A stretch of 64,000 nt of DNA from Excoecaria cochinchinensis (Eukaryota; Streptophyta; Magnoliopsida; Malpighiales; Euphorbiaceae). Below, piece after piece: positions 23,671 through 35,901 of the stretch. The stretch covers positions 9,670,501 through 9,734,500 of the forward strand of contig CANTUQ010000031.1 of NCBI GenBank assembly GCA_947683425.1, read 5' to 3'. The position numbers were made by a program, and so were the translations under genes. The notes beneath the pieces are model-generated. The model did no database searches and was not told the origin of the DNA. It saw only the letters and a program-made list of their open reading frames with translations. Position 1 is the stretch's first letter. Each line of letters begins with the position of its first letter.

Positions 23671-25012
23671 CTACCAAAAATTTGCAAAACAGAAGCTAGA
23701 ATTCAGGACTGCTTCACAACTCCTTTTTGTTCAGCCTAAACGGGAATCTAAACGACATTTTTAGGCAAAACTTCCTTCTTAACATTTGTTCCCTAAGATG
23801 TTAAATTTCAAATGCAACAAATATCAAATCAATTGGACATCTATAACTTCAGATATGATATAAAAAACCTATAGTTCTCCCCTGAACCCGGCCAGAGAAG
23901 ATAGCTCTACTTCATGACTACTTTTGAGACACTTAGAGTCAAAATTAGCTCAAGATTATTTCTGATAAATTTGTAGGAATATATCTTAGATTTCCAATGG
24001 TACTAGTTTCATACCATTTGGAGTTCTACAATTCCCAATACATCTTAAAAACCGAAGAAAGGTCAAGTGCATTCTAACCCAGTTTTTCACCCAAAATCCT
24101 ATTCACATGCACAAATGAACAATTTAAACCAACACTCACTACCATCATCATATATCATCAACAACACATTCAAGAAACTTATATCACACATGAATATACT
24201 AAAATTCATATACATAATAGAGAGTTTCCCAAACCTGGAATTGAAGATCCAAAATCACTCTTCTTCAACCTTCAATCATCAATCTTTCTTCTTACCACCA
24301 ATCACTTGCACCAGCAAAACCCATAAATTACTCATCGAAAACCTAACTTTCCCCAAATCAAAAGCAAAACAGAAGGAGAAGAAGAACCAAACACATGCAA
24401 ACCAAAACTAACTCTTACCTCTTCAATCTCGCCCCAAAACTCAACCAAAACAAACCAAGGATCTTGCAAAACACCAGCCAAGAAGAAAGGAGATGGAGTA
24501 GAGAATGAACAAGGAAAAGAAAGAAGAAACCGAGAGAGAGAGGAGAGGATGTGAGGCAGATTTCCTTTCCCCCTTTTTCTCTTTCTTTTCCCTCTTCATT
24601 AATTGCTCTACCAACCAATCCACATGGCAGCCTACTATTGGACCAAACAAACCCACTTTGACTTTTATGCTCCAATGTACCATACACGACTCACACACTA
24701 AATGATCCCTTAAATCAATGCTTTGAAATATTTGGTACCAAAACACAACACACACCAAATAATTGCTCAAAAACACTTTACATCCTTAGGTACAATACAC
24801 ACACTTCACTAGATTAAACCACCACAAATACCCTACTTCCATACACCACAAGTACACCATATAATTTCCCTCACTTAACTTATTTAATTAATTACTTTGC
24901 AATTAAGTCCTTATCATCAAATTCACTCATGCACAAATTACCAAAATACCCTTCACTTATCCGACTTAGCTTGCCGATTCCGAATAGGCCCGATTTGGGG
25001 TGTGACATGGAG

Positions 25013-25731
25013 AGAATTATGAAAAATGAGAGATATTTTAGCCTTATATAGCCTCTCAAAATGGGTCAAACCATGGTCCAATCAATTGGGCAAACCCAAA
25101 AGCCCAATTAGGTTAAATAATAATTATTTTGGTGTAATTTTAATTTTATCACTTCCCAAGCTCAAATCCTTATAATTCTGCTTCCATAATTCTCAAAATA
25201 TATTTATTAGGTTTCACGAATATTTTCGGATCAATCAAAAATCATTTTTCGGTTCGATAATTATTTGCCTGTCCGGTAGTTAAATTTTTATGTCACCATA
25301 AAATTTATTTTTTATTAGCATAATATTCTACTCATTAGTACGAGCGCATCCATATTTTTGGATTATTTTTTGCTAGTCTATAGCATCATTTATGGTCCGA
25401 TCAAACTTGCTCAAAACTGGTCAACGGGCTGAATTTTGTTGATCTAAGGTGACGGACGGCCATCCCTCAATAGGGATGCCCGTCCCTCATGAAAGACGGT
25501 GGTCTGTCAATGATAAATGCCCAAAATCAAAATTTCCACTTATTTTCGCATTTTTTGAATCTATTTGATATCTTTTTGACCCCAAATTTCACTCTCGGAC
25601 TCCTGTTGGCATGCTCTTTCTAATGGTCCAATAAAATATTTTTCTACTCTGAGAGCTACTGTTCACTCCAATGTTACTATTCACGACGTAAAAATCACTA
25701 TTCTTTAAATTGACCATTTTGGGCCATTACA
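25013..25731 (-). repeat. Cv-J 3' LTR, promoter part
   Basis: Runs from the LTR terminus TGTAATGGCCC (minus, at 25731) to the Tk-L target duplication. It contains a TATA box and, near the terminus, repeated GTGAATAGTRAC-like words. It is the upstream end of the long Cv-J LTR. Confidence 0.8.
25044..25051 (-). promoter_or_regulatory. Probable TATA box of the Cv-J LTR
   Basis: The minus strand reads GGCTATATAAGGC. It lies about 680 bp from the LTR start, a usual place for a long plant LTR. A start site 25-35 bp downstream would fall at about 25010-25020, next to the Tk-L insertion. Confidence 0.55.
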
Positions 25732-26510
25732 CTACCTACTTGCTTCGTCTTGCTAAATGGCTTCCACCTTTGAAGTAGCCTTAACCAATGATATCATATC
25801 AGTATACTTTTGTGAAGCTATTGACTACCTAACTTTGTTGTGGAGGCCATGTTCAAACAACAGACACAATATCTCCTCTATAAAATGATATTCTTCCATG
25901 TACATACTTAGTCGCTCCAATTTCACATTCATATGCAGCTATAATCTTATTTCCTTGCCTCAATATCCAGAAAGCCTCTTGCATGGATATTTTATACTCT
26001 TTACCAATGTATTTATTCTTGAACTGCTTAAAGAAGTAATCCCATATCAACTCTGCAGTTGCTGTGTGTTTATGCACTATGTCCCACCAAATGAAAGCTA
26101 GACTCTAGAGCAATGCTATTGTCTCCTCAAGCATTTCTTCAGCCTTACTGTGGGTAATTTCAAATAGCCTTTTTATTCTGTAAAGCCATTCTTCTGCTTG
26201 TACCGTTGTCAATGGATCTCATCCATAGAAATCCTCGGCCTCTAACCTTTTTAGCCACTCCAGTATTGGCTTCTTCTTGGGTGGAGCTGGCGGCTGTTGT
26301 TGTACTTGTGCTTATTGTCCCTACTCTATTTGAATTCTATGCTGAATGTAATCTGTCATCAATCGTAGAAAATCTGCTTGTTGTAGTGGTAGAGCCGGTG
26401 CTACTGGAGATGGGGGCAGCTTGTGCATGTTCAGGGGCGTCCGTTTGTCTTGCATTTATAGAAGCTTCACTTTCTATATCTCCCTCGTGTCTCCCTTATT
26501 CTGACGCCAT
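25732..26510 (-). pseudogene. Cv-J gag remnant
   Basis: Chromovirus-type gag on the minus strand, starting at the ATG near 26510 (MASE, then a stop). Recognisable parts are LIWDYFFKQFKNKYIG, QGNKIIAAYECEIG and, further on, NKVR and VKATSKVEAI. These match the capsid pattern of chromovirus gag, also seen here in Tk-D (WEFFEREFTNKYV). Several stops and frame breaks interrupt it. It is cut at 25731 exactly at the LTR terminus, so the zinc finger and all of pol are missing. Confidence 0.78.
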
Positions 26511-26639
26511 CTTTGAACTTTAAAATGAAAAGGAGAAAGCATACATTTTACCAATAATTTTTTTATCCACAATTTGGCATGTATATGTATCAATCCATTT
26601 ACATCAAACAACTTTTCGATCTTAGGAATGCCTAAACCC

Positions 26640-26651
26640 GCTCCGATACCA
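26640..26651 (-). other. Cv-J primer binding site (initiator tRNA-Met type)
   Basis: Minus strand TGGTATCGGAGC, one base from the usual TGGTATCAGAGC of chromoviruses. It sits 7 bp from the LTR end at 26659, which fixes the minus orientation. Confidence 0.82.
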
Positions 26652-26658
26652 CAAAATA

Positions 26659-26874
26659 TGTAACACTACATTACGTGTAATGATCGTTTTAACTCAGATT
26701 TTACGATCTCCATAATTGTTTAACTAATGCTTAATGTCATATTAATGGGTAAATTTTTTTTTTATTTCTATTCCTTTTCATTTTATTTTCCTATTAGCTA
26801 TTCACTTGCCGACGTGCCTATAACTGTCTAATGTTACTACTCATTTGGTAAAAATTTTAGCAGTATAATAGTTA
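26659..26874 (-). repeat. Cv-J 5' LTR, 3' tip only
   Basis: Starts TGTAACACTACATTACG and matches the start of the left LTR from about 26814 on. It is cut at 26874 by the T3 insertion; AGTTA (26870-26874) should be the target duplication, whose partner lies beyond the window. Confidence 0.75.
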
Positions 26875-27579
26875 TGTGACGCGCGCCGGAACTGGTAAGG
26901 CCCTCATTTAGGAGACCCGCTTTTAGGGCTCGAGGGATTGGTTCGCATCTTTTGATATGGGGCATCATGAGACATTTTGGACACCTCCTTCCAATAGAAC
27001 ATTGGAAGGATAATGGCACGTTTAGGCACGTTTGAGGTATTTTAAAGTCGCCACCCAATTTACGAGAAATTGGGAAAGGTTATCTAACCTCTCTGGTCTA
27101 AACCAGAGATGGTGTTCGGAACTTCACTCTTTTTTATGTCTTGGTTAATTATAAATGAGTATTTAGATTCATAAAATTCTACCTCTCATCTCACATGATT
27201 AATACATTTAATTTGAAAGCGCATTGTAAGCATTCTAAAGCAATAAACAAAAGTTGTAAAGAAAGCGGTAAATAAAGTGATAAAGGAAAGCGGTAAACAT
27301 GCCAAGCACATCATTTACAAGATGGAAAATTGGGACAGAATACAATCCCAAATGAAAATAAAAGCTAAGGAAAATTGCCCAAAAAATAATTAATTACAAA
27401 GGCCCGAAAGGTATATGAACATAAATTTAAAACAGACAAAACAAAGTCAAACATAGAAAATGACATACATAAATCGGGATATTTATTTGGTTCAAGAACA
27501 TTGGTTCCTTCACGTGCACTTAAAGAGGGATCAAAGAGTTATTTGGATTGTTGGATTGAAAACCGGAATGAGTGATCCC
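26875..27579 (-). repeat. T3 3' LTR, end part
   Basis: Starts TGTGACGCGCGCCGG and matches 35902-36605 closely. No priming site lies to its left, so it is the outer LTR. ATCCC (27575-27579) precedes the T-K insertion. A short inner segment at about 27090-27130 (GGTCTAAACCAGAGATGG) recurs inverted in T-K. Confidence 0.85.
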
Positions 27580-29862
27580 TGTAGACATCGGGTCCTGAGG
27601 CAGCCCAGACCAAGGTTACCCAGTGATGAAAATGATGCTTGTTCACGAGTAAAATGGTTAGAAGTGATAATTTCCTTGTCAAAACCTTTTTTAAAAATAT
27701 CACCATTTTTCCCATTTTCTCGGGTTTTTGGTTTTAGATTCAGACTCCCTTTCCGATTTTTGAGGGGATAAAATTTGATTTTAAAGGGTAATTAAGGGTT
27801 TTTAATCGGAAAAGTCTTTGAGAAACCTAATTTTTCAGGGGGATATAAAAAGAAAAGTTAGAAGAGGAAGAACCCAGAGAAGGGGGGGATCAGAACGGCA
27901 GGGAACAAAAATATTATGAAAAAAAATACTTCTGAGAGCAAAAGAAATTAATCCCAAAATTATTCTTGAACCCAGGAAATTAATTCTTGAGGTTTAAGTT
28001 TCAATTTTCATTCATCTGTTTTCTTCAAAAGTTAAGCTTTAATTCAAGCTTTCTCATTGCCGGTTTTCAAGCAAATCGATGAAAAAATCATCATTTTTTT
28101 CTTTTGCAGCCGAAATCAAAACTTCTGAGGGTAAATACCTGGGCTAAATCAATTCTGTCTTTTTCTTTCTTATTTTGCGTCGCCAGTTTGTTTCCTCCAT
28201 TGTATATACTGTATATATTTTTGGTTGTTTGTTATATTTGATATAAACTTAATTTTGATTATTACCTACTGCCTATTGCTGTTGTATTATTAATATATTT
28301 GTTGTTAGTTTTGTTATTTGTTGTTATTAATTTATTTATTGTAGTCTATTAATATGTGTCGGTTATTGTTGTTGTTCGTTATTAATTCATTAGTTTATTT
28401 TGTTTCTGTTTGTTGTTTGTTATTATTCATTTGTCGTTCGTTTATTATTAATATGCCTGTCATCTTGTTGTTATTTGTTGTTGGTTTATTACCTATTTAT
28501 TTGTTATGATTTATTATTAACATATTTGTTATGTTTATTATTAATACATTTACTGACTGTTTGTTACAATTAACATCAAATTAGGTTAATTCAATTAGTT
28601 TATTTGTATGATGCATGAAGCATAGGTTTGTAAAGTATTTTATATCAATTTAAATTTTTAGTTGGTTCTGCCTTAACTTATCTTATTAATTTATAGTTTT
28701 TTGCTCAATTTATTTTCCTGTTCCAATTATTAATGCTGTTCTTGTTTATTGTATTTATTCTATGCCTTATTTCTGATATAACGTAGTTTAATAAGTTTAA
28801 TTGATTATTTATATTGTTTAATTGGTTGTCTAATTCATTTGATTTATTAAATTGATCATTTATATTCTTTGATTGCCTGTTCACAGTACACCATGCTATA
28901 TTTATTTATTTTAATTTACTAACATCTTATTTTGTTCTTTGTTTTGTTGTTCAGATTCATTTATTTTGCTTTGAGTAATATCTCCCGGGCGAGATAGAGA
29001 ATCATGGGGAACTGCTCGGTTTGCATTTCAAGTTTTTTGTATTTCCTTTATTTTCTTTGTTTTATGCAAAACGATATTTTATGCACGTTTAATAAAAATC
29101 ACCAAAAACATTTTTATTAATAAATTGGGTTTTTTCTAATAAAATGGACCAATGTCCTATTTTAACCAATAAAATCTCATTTTCAAAAGGAGAATTAATT
29201 TTCACAAAATGGAATCACTTATCCCGGCTTTTTTCAATAAATGCCCAAAAATAGTTCTCCAATTTTTGAGTTAATAAAAAGGAACCAATGTTCCTAAACA
29301 CTAATAAATCTCCCGATTTATGTATGATGTATTTTAATTTATTTATTCTTTTTGTATAGTATTTATTTATTTATTTATTCATTTTGGGCTCTTATAATTA
29401 ATTTTTGGGCAATTTTATTTATTTATGCTTTCTTTATTTTAGGGATTGTTCTGTCCCATATTTTTCACTTATAATTTATTTATTACTTTATTTATTGCTT
29501 CCTTTATCGCTTTCCGAAATGCTTTTAAATTTACGTGCATGATCGAGTGAGATGAGAGATGGAATTTTGATTTCTTAAAAACTCATTTATAAACTTAACT
29601 TAAGGCATTAATAAGAGTGAAGTTCCAAACACCTTCTCTGGTTTAAGACCCCCAAGGTTAGATGACCTTTCCTAATTTCTTGTAAATTTGGTGGCAACTC
29701 CAAAATACTTCAAAGGTGCCTAAAGGTTTTATGGGATTAGATGAACCTCCCAATGTTGTATTGGGTAGGGGATTCGAAAATGTCTCGTGTTACCAAAAAT
29801 CTAGAGGCTAACCCTTCTCGGGCCCTTAAACTGGGTCGGGGATCCAGGCCGTGCACGCCACA
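27580..29862 (+). mobile_element. T-K: solo LTR, Tat-type, inverted within the T3 LTR
   Basis: Starts TGTAGACATCGGGTCC and ends GTGCACGCCACA, the plus-strand form of the Tat LTR termini, and is 2283 bp long. Flanks ATCCC and AATCC are an imperfect duplication. Its last 700 bp resemble, inverted, the host LTR at 26875-27579. No internal sequence remains. It lies in the opposite direction to its host. Confidence 0.85.
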
Positions 29863-30196
29863 AATCCTTTTGTAGAAAATTTAACTCTTCATTTTAATTC
29901 ATGACATTTTGCATTCTTTGGCTAAAATCAAGGATATTGGTCCCAATTTATTAGTGAAAATCCCAATTTGGTTATTGAAATATTTTTGTATTTTTTTTAT
30001 CTTACACGCGTATAAATAAAACTATTTTATAAGTAAAAATAATCATGCAAACAAAAAGGTTGGTAGGGTCTCACCTAAATGGCACTATCTCCTACGCGTC
30101 GTGACCCTTGGACCTAGTCACGAAGACGCTCATGCAAACAAGGTCACATTTTAAACCCCACATAAGAAAAACAACAATAAAAATGTTAATAATAAT
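29863..30196 (-). repeat. T3 3' LTR, continuation to a deletion junction
   Basis: Matches the 5' LTR from about 36610 to 36943 (GTCTCACCCAAATGGCACG region), then switches to gag at about 30196. Both sides share TTCTAC at the join, suggesting microhomology-mediated deletion. Confidence 0.82.
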
Positions 30197-30548
30197 TCTA
30201 CCATTGCTACCATTTCTACCATTGCTGCTTCCAGCACTGCCTGATCTGTACCCTGACTGGCTCCCAAAGTTTTTCCTAGCAAAGTTATTTTGGCTTGCTT
30301 TCTTTGCTAGGTAAGCCCCCTCATCCTCTACAGTAATGTCCTTAAGTGACTCCCAATCTCTGAGCTCCTTAAAGCTGAGCAAGTCCCTCAAGTAAGGGCA
30401 GGAGTTCCTGATTAATAGCCTGATTTGGTCAGCAGTGTCAGGCTTTCACTTCATCTCCATGACCCTATTTCTCCATTTGGTGAGATATTTGTGGAATGAC
30501 TCGTCACTCCTTTGCTGTAAAAGCTCAAGGTCCTTTAGGGTGACTTCC
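30197..30548 (-). pseudogene. T3 gag, middle part
   Basis: Minus-strand gag related to T1 and T4: KKASQNNFARKNFGSQSGYR, RDWESLKDITVEDEGAYL and an upstream part matching T1 WRNRVLEMKYKPDTPDQIR. Its 3' part is fused to LTR sequence, so the zinc knuckle is lost. Upstream, the frame is interrupted at 30548 by Tk-G and resumes at 34275. Confidence 0.87.
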
Positions 30549-30889
30549 TGTAACACCCCCAACTCCCACACGTAGCATAACGAAGGACAAAGAGCTACGG
30601 TGAGCGAAGGGTGCTACCGGATGAGACACTTACTTGGCAAAATGGAAGACGGAATAATAAAATTTCTAACATCTAGAACCTTAACCACATAAACTTATCT
30701 CACACACACCATCATTCTCACTAATGATTATTACAACTCATTACAAATGCTAATAAAGAAACTTAATTACATGCCGAAATTAAAAACACTTCCTATGAAA
30801 ATCTAGCGACTCGTTAGCCAAACCTCAGCGGACCACTGCGCTACTCTGATCTCCTAACTGGAACGGACAAACAACCATGCTAAGTGATA

Positions 30890-30907
30890 ATGCTTAGTCG
30901 AGCGAAA
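30890..30907 (-). other. Conserved LTR hairpin in Tk-G
   Basis: CTAAGTGATAATGCTTAG; two CpG positions have become TG, weakening the stem. It is 341 bp from the LTR 3' end. Confidence 0.7.
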
Positions 30908-32710
30908 CAAATAATGGGCAGCCACTCACAGTGGTTGCCAAGGCAAACACATGCAAATCAGTATATATAAATACATAAACATAAAGGAATGCCAGCTAAA
31001 GTTATTACAAACGAATATCATTATTTTGATATGGAAACTTAAGCAATTACACATACATTAGCGTCTTATAAACAATAAACAGAAATACTTATTTACTTTT
31101 TAATCAAAAATATATTATACAAAACTTATCATGTACTTTAAATCACTTAATGGCCCTATAGATAGTTATACTTTATAATTTCCCGAAATACGTTTTAAGG
31201 TTCGAAATATAAAGTTCAGAAATTCCCATTATTACAAATATTTCAAAATCATACAAATTACAGTATCAATACTGAAATCAATACATTTCATTTTAATCAA
31301 ACCGTTACTTGTTCAAAACTAAACAAACCATTTCAATACTAAGATTTGGTTCGGGCTTGAAATAATTATCCCAAACTTCCTACGTATCCCTATAGTTGGG
31401 AATCAGAACCACGTAGTTCTGCAGAAAACTGTTATACTTCATAATCCAAAATTAACTCTAAATCCTTTCTTAAATTCGGTTATCTATTTCATTCTTACCA
31501 CTTTATTTCCCTTTTACTAGAAATCAATATGCAATCATCATGTCCATCGAAAACTAACAAACATTACACAAAGATTCCTTACCGATATACTTACATTGGT
31601 TATCCAAGCTAATATTCAGAAGACAAGCAATTACATAACATAACTGTGTTCTCAAATCAAACATGTAAACGAAAATATACATAAAATTCATTCATTGATT
31701 ATTCAACTATAGAAAACATGCATAACAATTAGTCCCAATTATTCTTTACAAAGACTTCATACAGACCATCATACCCTTAACCTTTAAACAGATTTATAAC
31801 ATGTATTATCCATATAAGAATTCTTATGCAAACAGTATTCATTCATACACACTTATCATAACAACATTATCGGTTACATCTCTTTTTGATTAATTGACAT
31901 TAGATTCAGATACAAAACCATTTAGGTATCTGAAGATACCACACAATTCCACATTCGAGTCCATAAAGGATCCAGAACACTTTAGTGTATGAAGCACAAG
32001 CTCATCATTTCAACAAACACTTTCAAATACTTAATTCACATAACTCTTTGCACATCGTTACAAAATTTATCAATTCGTTCACACTATGTTATTCTTTTAA
32101 TTGCCTGCTAAGTCCAAGGGGTGGATAAGCGAGTAAACAGAACACATTGGGGGTACTCGAAGGTACAATCGAAAAGCAACATCGTATTTTTCTCATTCAA
32201 AACATTTTCACATTGGGGATCTTAAACAAGATCCGTACACATTGAGGTTCATGAGGAACCAAACGGGGACCTGATCAGGGTCCAGAACAGAACAAAGGGC
32301 TGTAGCATCAGAACTCTATAGGCATGCCTATCTATGCATGACTCGACTAACATAGGCTAAATCTCCATATCATTATTAAATTCTTAACATTTTACACATA
32401 TATATACCCATTCCATCAAATACTTGCACCATTCATTTATGATCACATAGACACATGTAACAATATATATATATACCTACCATGTGTACTAATTTCATTC
32501 ATCATACATTCACTTAAACTTAACAGATAAGTTTACCTTACATTCACATATACATTTATAACACAATAATGGTAAATTAAATTCTCATATTTCACAAAAT
32601 ACTATGCATGGGAACACATCAAAAGATCCACATTTTGAATCATATAAGCTTAACATTGGTGGAAAACCATGTAAGGAAGAAATCTTTCGAAAATGATTTA
32701 GACAAAAGGG

Positions 32711-33160
32711 GTTTATTACGCTCGCGACAGACGAGTCCCGGGAAGCGATCATGAGTCGTGCTTACTGTCATGACTCGTGAAGGCAAACCCATCAAAACAT
32801 AACAAAAGAACAGAGACAAGCAGGAAAAGGGGCGGGAGTTATCACGACTCATGCTTGCCGGTACGAGTCATGCTTCGCAGCACGAGTCGCGTTCCCGAGC
32901 ACGGGTCGTGCTCCCCATGCCGAATGGACTCACATACCGAATGGATACTCAGTACAAGTCGTGCTTCCCAGCACGGGTCGTGCTCTCATTTCGAGTCGTG
33001 CTTCCCAACACGAGTCATGCTCCTGAGCATGGGTCGTGCTCTCATTCCGAATGGACTCACATGCGGAACGGGATCCTCATGCTGAGTGGGCTCTCTTGCC
33101 GAGCGGGATCCTCATGCCGAGTCGTGAAGCTTGACATGACTCGTGCATTCCTCCGCTGAT
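32711..33160. repeat. CACGAGTCGTG-type inverted-repeat array in Tk-G
   Basis: More than ten near-palindromes of the form GCACGAGTCGTGC or CATGACTCGTG, many overlapping or linked as CCCAGCACGGGTCGTGC. GC content is far above the rest of the LTR. Open frames across it are artefacts of the repeat. Confidence 0.85.
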
Positions 33161-33964
33161 AGCTTGACTGCTCGGGAGGTGCTGGAATTACCTGCCTCAG
33201 TCGCTCTCACGATAGAGTTGCGTTTCTAGATCTTCAGCGAACTGTAGAAATCCTTTTCTTTTAAAAACTTACCCAAACCATCCGATCAAACCAAAATTCA
33301 TCACAACTCATATAAAACATCTAATTCATCATAAACAACATAAAAACCAATTTTTATTCCAATTATTACAATCAAATCATAAATTAATCACAATCAAAAT
33401 CTTTAAATTGATAATCAGTAAAACAACTTCAAAATTCTAATGAAAACACACTTTGGTTCAATAATCCACATACAAAAAAATATTAACCCAAAGTTATTAA
33501 AACATATAACACTTAGAACATTTATAAACAATTTTAACTCCATAAAATTTCTTAGAAAATCAAATTAAACCCCCAAATCAAAATATTCATAAAAAATAAC
33601 AAAATCCCAATCCTTAACTCTAGCTTCCTTGATGATCTTTCTTGCTTCCAAACTCATTCAAGATCTTTTTTTATCCAAGAATCCTCATCCAAAACACACA
33701 AACATATACGAAACATAAATTTAGGGTTTATCCAAATCAAAATAGATAGAAGGAATTCAAAACTTAAACTCACCTTTCCTAACAAAATCTTCACTTAAAT
33801 CACTTGAGTCAATCAACTTCATCATCAATCTTGAGTTTAGATCATAGGGGAAATACAAGGCATTAAAACAAAAAGGAAAAGAAGAAGAGGAAGAAGAAAG
33901 AAGAACGAGAGAACGGGAAAAGGAGAGGGCAAATTTTCTGCCTTCTCTCTCCTTCTCTCTCCTC

Positions 33965-33971
33965 TTTTATA
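33965..33971 (-). promoter_or_regulatory. Probable TATA box of Tk-G
   Basis: Minus strand GAGTATAAAAGAGG, about 305 bp from the LTR start and followed by a purine-rich GAGAGAGAAGG run. Confidence 0.5.
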
Positions 33972-34274
33972 CTCATCTTAATACCTAGCCACTTGTCACA
34001 CTCCCAATGGTTCATGTTAGATATTTATGCCAAATTCTCCATTCAATCTTTCAACTTCCATAACCTCATACATTGGTATTCATAACTTAATAATCCTTCA
34101 CATTGGCCCACTTAATTAATCTTATTCTTTCAATCAAGTCCTAATTCCATATTTCACAATTTACCATTTGCCACTCTTGCTGAAACTTTTACATAAATTC
34201 CTAAATTGTCCAATTGGCATACCAAACACTTCAACTTGCACAAATCCTTCTAGGGTACTTTTCGGTTTGTTACA

Positions 34275-35154
34275 CTTCTATCTTAGTACTACAGTCGTAC
34301 TGCTTCATGAATTCATCAGTCAAAAGGTCCCAGTCATCCTTGGATCTCCTATCCAATCCGTGATACCAATCTACTGCTGGACCCACCAAACTAAGGCAGA
34401 AATATTCTACCTTCTGCTTCTTGGTTAACCCTGTGCCCTTCATCACCAGGGTATACTGCTTAATGTGTGCAGATGGATCCAAAGTACCATCAAACTTTGG
34501 CAGCTCAGGCATCTTAAACCTTTGGGGTAGAAGCTCTTCATCCCCGAAATCTCTATCCTCGGGATTGATTCCCTTGCCAGCTGATAACAAGCGAGTGATC
34601 GCCTCAATTTGCTGCCTAATCCTCTACCTTGCGTGCTCTTCCCTCAAAGCTTGATGGGCTTCTAGCTCCTCAACCTCATCCTCCATCATGAAATCCTCAT
34701 CAGGATTAGGGATCCTTACCCTTCTTGGCTCAACGGGCACAACAGCTTTATGCTCATTGATAGGTTGGTGAGTAGCATTACCCACAATGGGGACCTCTTT
34801 GCCAGCAGGTAGTTCAACTTGCCCTCGATGAGGGGCTACTAGTGGTTGTGGAGTGACAAGTGGTTGTGTAGTAGGAGGATGAGCAATCCTTTCAGCCATG
34901 GAGCCCATCAATTTTAGCACCCTCTGCTCAAAATCCTCTAGTCTCTTGGCAACGTCTTGAGTGGTCAAAGGTTCGGTCTCTTCTGCCATTGATGATGATT
35001 CACTGGTCATTGAGAGCGACTCTAAATCCCAACTAGGCACTAATTTCGGCAATCTAAAGAGCAGTTTTGTTCTTACCAGCCGACCATCAGAACCTCTAGT
35101 CCACTTATATGAATCTATGATGGCTGAAAGATTCAGATTGTTAGAATGATGCAT
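34275..35154 (-). pseudogene. T3 gag, N-terminal part
   Basis: From the likely ATG at 35152-35154 the frame reads MHHSNNLNLSAIIDSYKW and continues as an acidic, Ser-rich region. After a TAG near 34621 it resumes with the core FKMPELPKFDGTLDPSAHIK and CLSLVGPAVDWYHGL. The core matches T1 (FKMPDIPKFDGTSDPAAHIK). It ends at the Tk-G insertion. The leader-proximal IIDS.W.RG.DGRL pattern is shared with T1, supporting coding from this ATG. Confidence 0.87.
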
Positions 35155-35882
35155 GGATGACATATACAATGCATGATCATGAGTCATGCAGCATTCGCAA
35201 TCACATACGAGCAAGTAGATTCCTCCAACCTTTTAACTCCCGCACGCGAGGTCAATCAGTCTCTCCCTAGGTGGGCTTAATCCATGGGTCAACAGGGGAC
35301 CCTATGAACGTGCATAGTGCGTAGCGAGAAGTCGGCAACACAACGTCTCTCGGGATGCATATACGTATGAGTTTTGGCCATTATGTATTTGAACACTTTA
35401 ACAAAATTAAGGTGAACCCACCGGGGCATGAAAGCCTTTGATGAAAGACCACTCAATTCATTTGATTTTGTTCAATATATGATGGCCCACATCACAAGCA
35501 CTATATTAAAGTTCATTTCACCTAGGGAAAGTATCTATTGCCATTACATGAGCTTTAGTCAAAGGTGATGATACTTTAGGGCTACCCAAGCATGGTCCCT
35601 GCCAATGGGTCTAGCTCATCACGAGAATAATGACCGATCAGGTCTCCATATGATATACCACGAGGTACTAGGCTTGGGCTGGTGATTATCCTTAACACTT
35701 CCCTATAATGAGTGAAAGTAGGGTCATGCTTCGGGAATGCACCGGGGTAAAAGAGAGACCAAACTAGCATAACTCTAAGGCTCTAGCATAGTGCAATGCA
35801 ATTTCAGAAGAGAGAAAGAATTTTAGTTTTAAAAACTCAATTATACATTTTAACCAAGACACTTTCGGAGCAAAGTTACAAA
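35155..35882 (-). other. T3 5' leader
   Basis: Non-coding and matched by T1 at 9357-10082. It includes the shared CTACCCAAGCATGGTCCCTG block near 35582. Confidence 0.78.
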
Positions 35883-35900
35883 ATCCCCAGCGGAGTTACC
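35883..35900 (-). other. T3 primer binding site (tRNA-Arg type)
   Basis: Minus strand TGGTAACTCCGCTGGGGA. It differs from the expected TGGCGACTCCGCTGGGGA at CG, now TA, one base from the LTR. Confidence 0.83.
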
Positions 35901-35901
35901 A

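Larger units (their letters stand above)
21266..25007 (-). mobile_element. Tk-L: solo LTR, Tekay-type (3742 bp)
   Basis: Starts TGTAACACCCCCTACG and ends GGGGTGTGACA, with perfect duplications TGGAG at 21261-21265 and 25008-25012. The left end resembles, in reverse, the 3' end of the Tk-F LTR (GCGACGGTGGGGGTGTTACA), which sets minus orientation. It contains the hairpin (21679) and inverted-repeat modules at 22853 and 23567. No gag, priming site or pol is present, so it is a solo LTR formed by LTR-LTR recombination. It sits just downstream of the Cv-J TATA box. Confidence 0.93.
17650..26874 (-). mobile_element. Cv-J: long-LTR chromovirus-like element, deleted, both outer ends lost
   Basis: Left LTR (17650-25731, interrupted by Tk-L) is the 3' LTR. 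Next come a gag remnant (25732-26510), a leader, a tRNA-Met-type priming site (26640-26651) and the first 216 bp of the right LTR (26659-26874). The LTR assignment rests on 26814-26874 matching 17650-17710. The left LTR lacks its last 155 bp; the right LTR is cut by the T3 insertion. Protease, RT and integrase are gone, with gag joined directly to the LTR terminus at 25731. Confidence 0.82.
30549..34274 (-). mobile_element. Tk-G: solo LTR, Tekay-type (3726 bp)
   Basis: Starts TGTAACACCCCCAACTCC and ends GGTTTGTTACA, flanked by CTTCC (30544-30548) and CTTCT (34275-34279), a duplication with one change. Host gag continues directly on both sides. It is the reverse of Tk-E along most of its length (for example CTCCCACACGTAGCAT), so they are one family. 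It has the hairpin (30890), an inverted-repeat array (32711-33160) and a TATA box (33965). The phrase TCATGACTCGTGAAGG marks the array. Confidence 0.93.

Noticed and set aside
24415..24776. Overlapping 90-111-codon frames on the minus strand with hydrophobic runs
   Set aside because: They lie in the promoter-side part of solo LTR Tk-L, overlap one another in different frames and match no domain.
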